Positions 61,645 to 64,000 of a stretch of DNA of 64,000 nt are shown piece after piece. The DNA comes from Alphaproteobacteria bacterium (GTDB taxonomy: Bacteria; Pseudomonadota; Alphaproteobacteria; Oceanibaculales; Oceanibaculaceae), in the NCBI GenBank assembly GCA_018823745.1, contig JAHJHR010000007.1, forward strand, positions 62,001 through 126,000, written 5' to 3'. The notes below the pieces were generated by a model. The model did not search any database, was not told the origin of the DNA, and was given only the letters and a program-made list of their open reading frames with translations. The translations under genes and the position numbers were made by a program. Positions within the stretch are counted from its first letter, which is position 1; every line of letters starts with the position of its first letter.

Positions 61645-62523
61645 ATGACCGACCATACGCACTATCTTCCGCCCAAAGTCTGGACCTGGGACCAGGCGAG
61701 CGGCGGCGCCTTCGCCAGCATCAACCGTCCCATCGCCGGTGCCACGAAGGACCATGCGCTTCCCGTCGGCAAGCATCCTTTCCAGCTTTATTCGCTCGGC
61801 ACGCCGAATGGGCAGAAGGTCACGATCATGTTCGAGGAATTGCTGGCGGCCGGCCACAAGGAGGCTGAGTATGACGCCTGGCTGATCAGGATCGGCGATG
61901 GCGAGCAGTTCGGCTCGGGCTTCGTCGAGATCAACCCGAACTCCAAGATTCCGGCCCTGCTGGACCGCAGCGGTGCGACCCCGATCCGGGTGTTCGAATC
62001 CGGCGCGATCCTGATGCATCTCGCCGAGAAATTCGGTGCGTTCCTGCCGACGGAGCCGGCGGCGCGGGCCGAGACGCTGTCCTGGCTGTTCTGGCAGATG
62101 GGCTCCGCGCCTTTCCTGGGCGGCGGCTTCGGCCATTTCTATGCCTATGCACCGGCCAAGTTTGAATACCCGATTAACCGCTACGCCATGGAGACGAAGC
62201 GCCAGCTCGACGTGCTCGACCGGCGGCTTGCCGACAATGAATTCATCGCGGGCGATCACTACTCCATCGCCGACATGGCGATCTGGCCCTGGTATGGCGG
62301 TCTCGTGAAGGGCTGGCTGTACGACGCGGCGGAATTCCTCGCCGTCCAGGAGTACACGCATGTCAACCGCTGGGCCGACCAGGTCTTCGCGCGACCCGCC
62401 GTCGCGCGCGGCCGGAAGGTGAACCGCACCTCCGGCGACCCGTCGAGCCAGTTGCACGAGCGCCACGACGCCAGCGATTTCGACACCCGAACCCAGGACA
62501 AACTCAGCGCGACAAACCCGTAA
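61645..62523 (+). CDS. yghU: YghU-type glutathione S-transferase
   Basis: 292 residues. The N-terminal YghU/Yfcg pattern is clear (HYLPPKVWTWDQASGGAFAS, NRPIAGATKDHALPVGKHPF), then a thioredoxin-fold domain with the glutathione site region FVEINPNSKIPALLD and FESGAILMHLAEKFG, and the helical C-terminal domain from residue 140 (FLGGGFGHFYAYAPAKFEYP). YghU is a disulfide-bond reductase that binds two glutathiones. It lies alone at the edge of the stress-enzyme region. Confidence 0.93.
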   Translation: MTDHTHYLPPKVWTWDQASGGAFASINRPIAGATKDHALPVGKHPFQLYSLGTPNGQKVTIMFEELLAAGHKEAEYDAWLIRIGDGEQFGSGFVEINPNSKIPALLDRSGATPIRVFESGAILMHLAEKFGAFLPTEPAARAETLSWLFWQMGSAPFLGGGFGHFYAYAPAKFEYPINRYAMETKRQLDVLDRRLADNEFIAGDHYSIADMAIWPWYGGLVKGWLYDAAEFLAVQEYTHVNRWADQVFARPAVARGRKVNRTSGDPSSQLHERHDASDFDTRTQDKLSATNP

Positions 62524-62607
62524 CCATCGCCGGCGGACGCGCCCTGATCCCGATAGGCCCCCCGCGGCATCGAAAGTGTCGCGGGGAGAGTGCGGTATCC
62601 GCGTGCG

Positions 62608-64000
62608 TCAGCGGCGCGCCCAGAGGAAGATCAACCCGGCGCCAATGATGGCGGAGGCGACAAGCCCGCCGGCATAGGGGGCTATGGCAAGCCCCGCCAT
62701 GAGGATTGGTGCGGCGATGTCCACGACGCGCCAGCGTGTTATCCGCGCCCCGCCGAACAGGAAGGCGAAGGCGATGACGAACAGCACGCCGGACAGCAGC
62801 GCCTCGCCGATCTCCAGCCAGCCACCGGCGGCCAGCATGCCCGGATAGATCAGGAACAGGAACGGCACCACATAGGTGACGGCGGCCAGCTTCACCGCCT
62901 CGATGCCGACCGGCAGCCACGGCGTGCGCGCCAGCCCGGCGGCGATGAACACGGCAACGCAGACCGGCGGCGTGATGACCGAGATGGTGGCGAAGTAAAA
63001 CACGAACATATGCGCCACGATCGGCTCCACGCCGGAGCGGGTCAGCGCCGGCGCCAGTACAGCGGCGACCAGCACATAGGCCGCCGTGGTCGGGATGCCC
63101 ATGCCCAGCACCATGCAGATCGCGGCCACCAGCAGCGCCAGCAGGAAGATGGAATTGCCGGCCAGGCCGGCGATCAGGCTGGAGAGCGAGATGCCCACGC
63201 CGGTCAGATTGATCATTGCCACGAGGATCTGCGCGCCGACCAGCAGCACGCCGATCAGAACCAGCCCGCGGCCGGCATCGTCCAGCGCGTTCACCAGCAG
63301 GCGGGCCATGTCCTTGGCGTCCTGCAGCGAGCGCACGCGTACCAGCACATGGGCGACCACCAGGGCGGCGATCCCCCAGAAGGCCGAGGTCTGCACTGAC
63401 CGGCCGGTGAACACGCCGGTCAGCAGCCCGCCGAACGCCGCCACGATGGGCAGCAGCCGGGCCAGGCGCAGCACCGACGCCCAGGAGGGAATCTGATCCT
63501 CCGGCACCAGCGGCAGCCGACCGCGCAGGGCGACGACATGGACGGTCAGGAAGACGCCCAGATAGAACAGGAAGGCCGGCATGATCGCCGCGATCATCAC
63601 GTCGGCATAGCCGATGCCGAGAATCTCGGCCATCACGAAGGCAGCAGCACCCATGATCGGCGGGGCGATCTGCCCGCCGGTCGACGCCACCGCCTCGACC
63701 GCGCCGGCGAAGGCAGGCGGATAGCCCAGGCGCTTCATCAGCGGGATGGTGAAATTGCCAGTGGTCGCCACATTGGCCACTGCACTGCCGCTGATAGTGC
63801 CGAACAGGCCCGACGCGATGGTCGATATCTTCGCCGCCCCGCCGGGGCTGCGCCCGCCGATGCGTGAGGCCAGATCCATGAAGGTCTGGCCGGTGCCAGT
63901 ATAGAGCAGCATGCTGCCGAACAGCACGAAGGCGGCGATAGTGGTCGAGGCAACGCTGGTCAGCATGCCCCAGATGCCCAGATCGCCCAGCAGCAGCGTC
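62608..64000 (-). CDS. TRAP transporter fused permease subunit (4TM/12TM), partial
   Basis: 464 residues inside the window; the frame stays open to 64000, so the N-terminal part (about 150-200 residues including the small-subunit DctQ-like helices) is outside. Visible DctM-type features are TMDLA-like TGQTFMDLASRIGGRSPGGA, SGLFGTISGSAVANVATTGN, TIPLMKRLGYPPAFAGAVEA, ASTGGQIAPPIMGAAAFVMA and the GMGIPTTAAYVLVAAVLAPA loop. An internal ATG at 63966 is not the start, because the preceding codons continue the TRAP pattern. TRAP fusions import C4-dicarboxylates or related anions with a binding protein not seen here. Confidence 0.88.
   Translation of the reverse strand, partial: TLLLGDLGIWGMLTSVASTTIAAFVLFGSMLLYTGTGQTFMDLASRIGGRSPGGAAKISTIASGLFGTISGSAVANVATTGNFTIPLMKRLGYPPAFAGAVEAVASTGGQIAPPIMGAAAFVMAEILGIGYADVMIAAIMPAFLFYLGVFLTVHVVALRGRLPLVPEDQIPSWASVLRLARLLPIVAAFGGLLTGVFTGRSVQTSAFWGIAALVVAHVLVRVRSLQDAKDMARLLVNALDDAGRGLVLIGVLLVGAQILVAMINLTGVGISLSSLIAGLAGNSIFLLALLVAAICMVLGMGIPTTAAYVLVAAVLAPALTRSGVEPIVAHMFVFYFATISVITPPVCVAVFIAAGLARTPWLPVGIEAVKLAAVTYVVPFLFLIYPGMLAAGGWLEIGEALLSGVLFVIAFAFLFGGARITRWRVVDIAAPILMAGLAIAPYAGGLVASAIIGAGLIFLWARR

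Overview
The window is GC-rich, densely packed chromosomal DNA from what looks like a free-living alphaproteobacterium, probably Rhodospirillales-like. This is inferred from gene content (mitofilin-like proteins, TRAP transporter, GlxA regulators, heavy-metal RND pump) and base composition. I see no rRNA, tRNA, CRISPR array, integrase or transposase.

Layout. 0-7 kb: a DUF2934 protein, trehalose-phosphatase (otsB), an APH-fold kinase, a three-gene PepSY/iron-uptake-type membrane operon, a methyltransferase and a divergent GlxA/AraC regulator. About 7.2-33.6 kb: a long block of mostly uncharacterised envelope proteins. It holds a heavy-metal RND adaptor and pump interleaved with a ZnuA-like binding protein and ZnuB-like permease (no ZnuC and no outer-membrane factor seen). 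It also holds three different single-pass proteins with a mitofilin/Mic60-like C-terminal domain, an MlaA-like protein, a fused MlaF-MlaE-type lipid ABC transporter (no MCE/MlaD), and an orphan ParA-type ATPase. A Na/Pi cotransporter and two PstS-like proteins sit there too (no PstCAB). One PstS-like protein is fused to a domain that is separate in the gene next to the other. Two small DUF6524-like membrane proteins complete the recognisable set. This block is the best candidate for an undescribed system: an envelope machine joining metal, phosphate and lipid transport to membrane-shaping proteins.

33.6-35.4 kb: an ArsR regulator with two AHSA1/SRPBCC proteins in an overlapping operon, ending at a strong terminator-like hairpin. 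35.4-39.8 kb: one very large DUF4347/RTX surface protein with four long internal repeats. 40-44 kb: a complete ABC importer operon (permease, ATPase, binding protein, permease). 44-62.5 kb: an accessory region of small regulator-plus-enzyme units. These include LOG-like/DeoR, SnoaL-like/LysR, Lrp/hydrolase, isochorismatase/LysR/pirin, acetolactate-synthase-like plus aldehyde dehydrogenase, MAPEG/hydrolase/TetR, GlxA/hydrolase and a YghU-type GST. Many are divergent pairs with palindromes between them, typical of stress or detoxification functions. 62.6-64 kb: the C-terminal part of a fused TRAP transporter subunit that runs off the window.

All functions come from reading motifs in the translated sequence; no database search was run.
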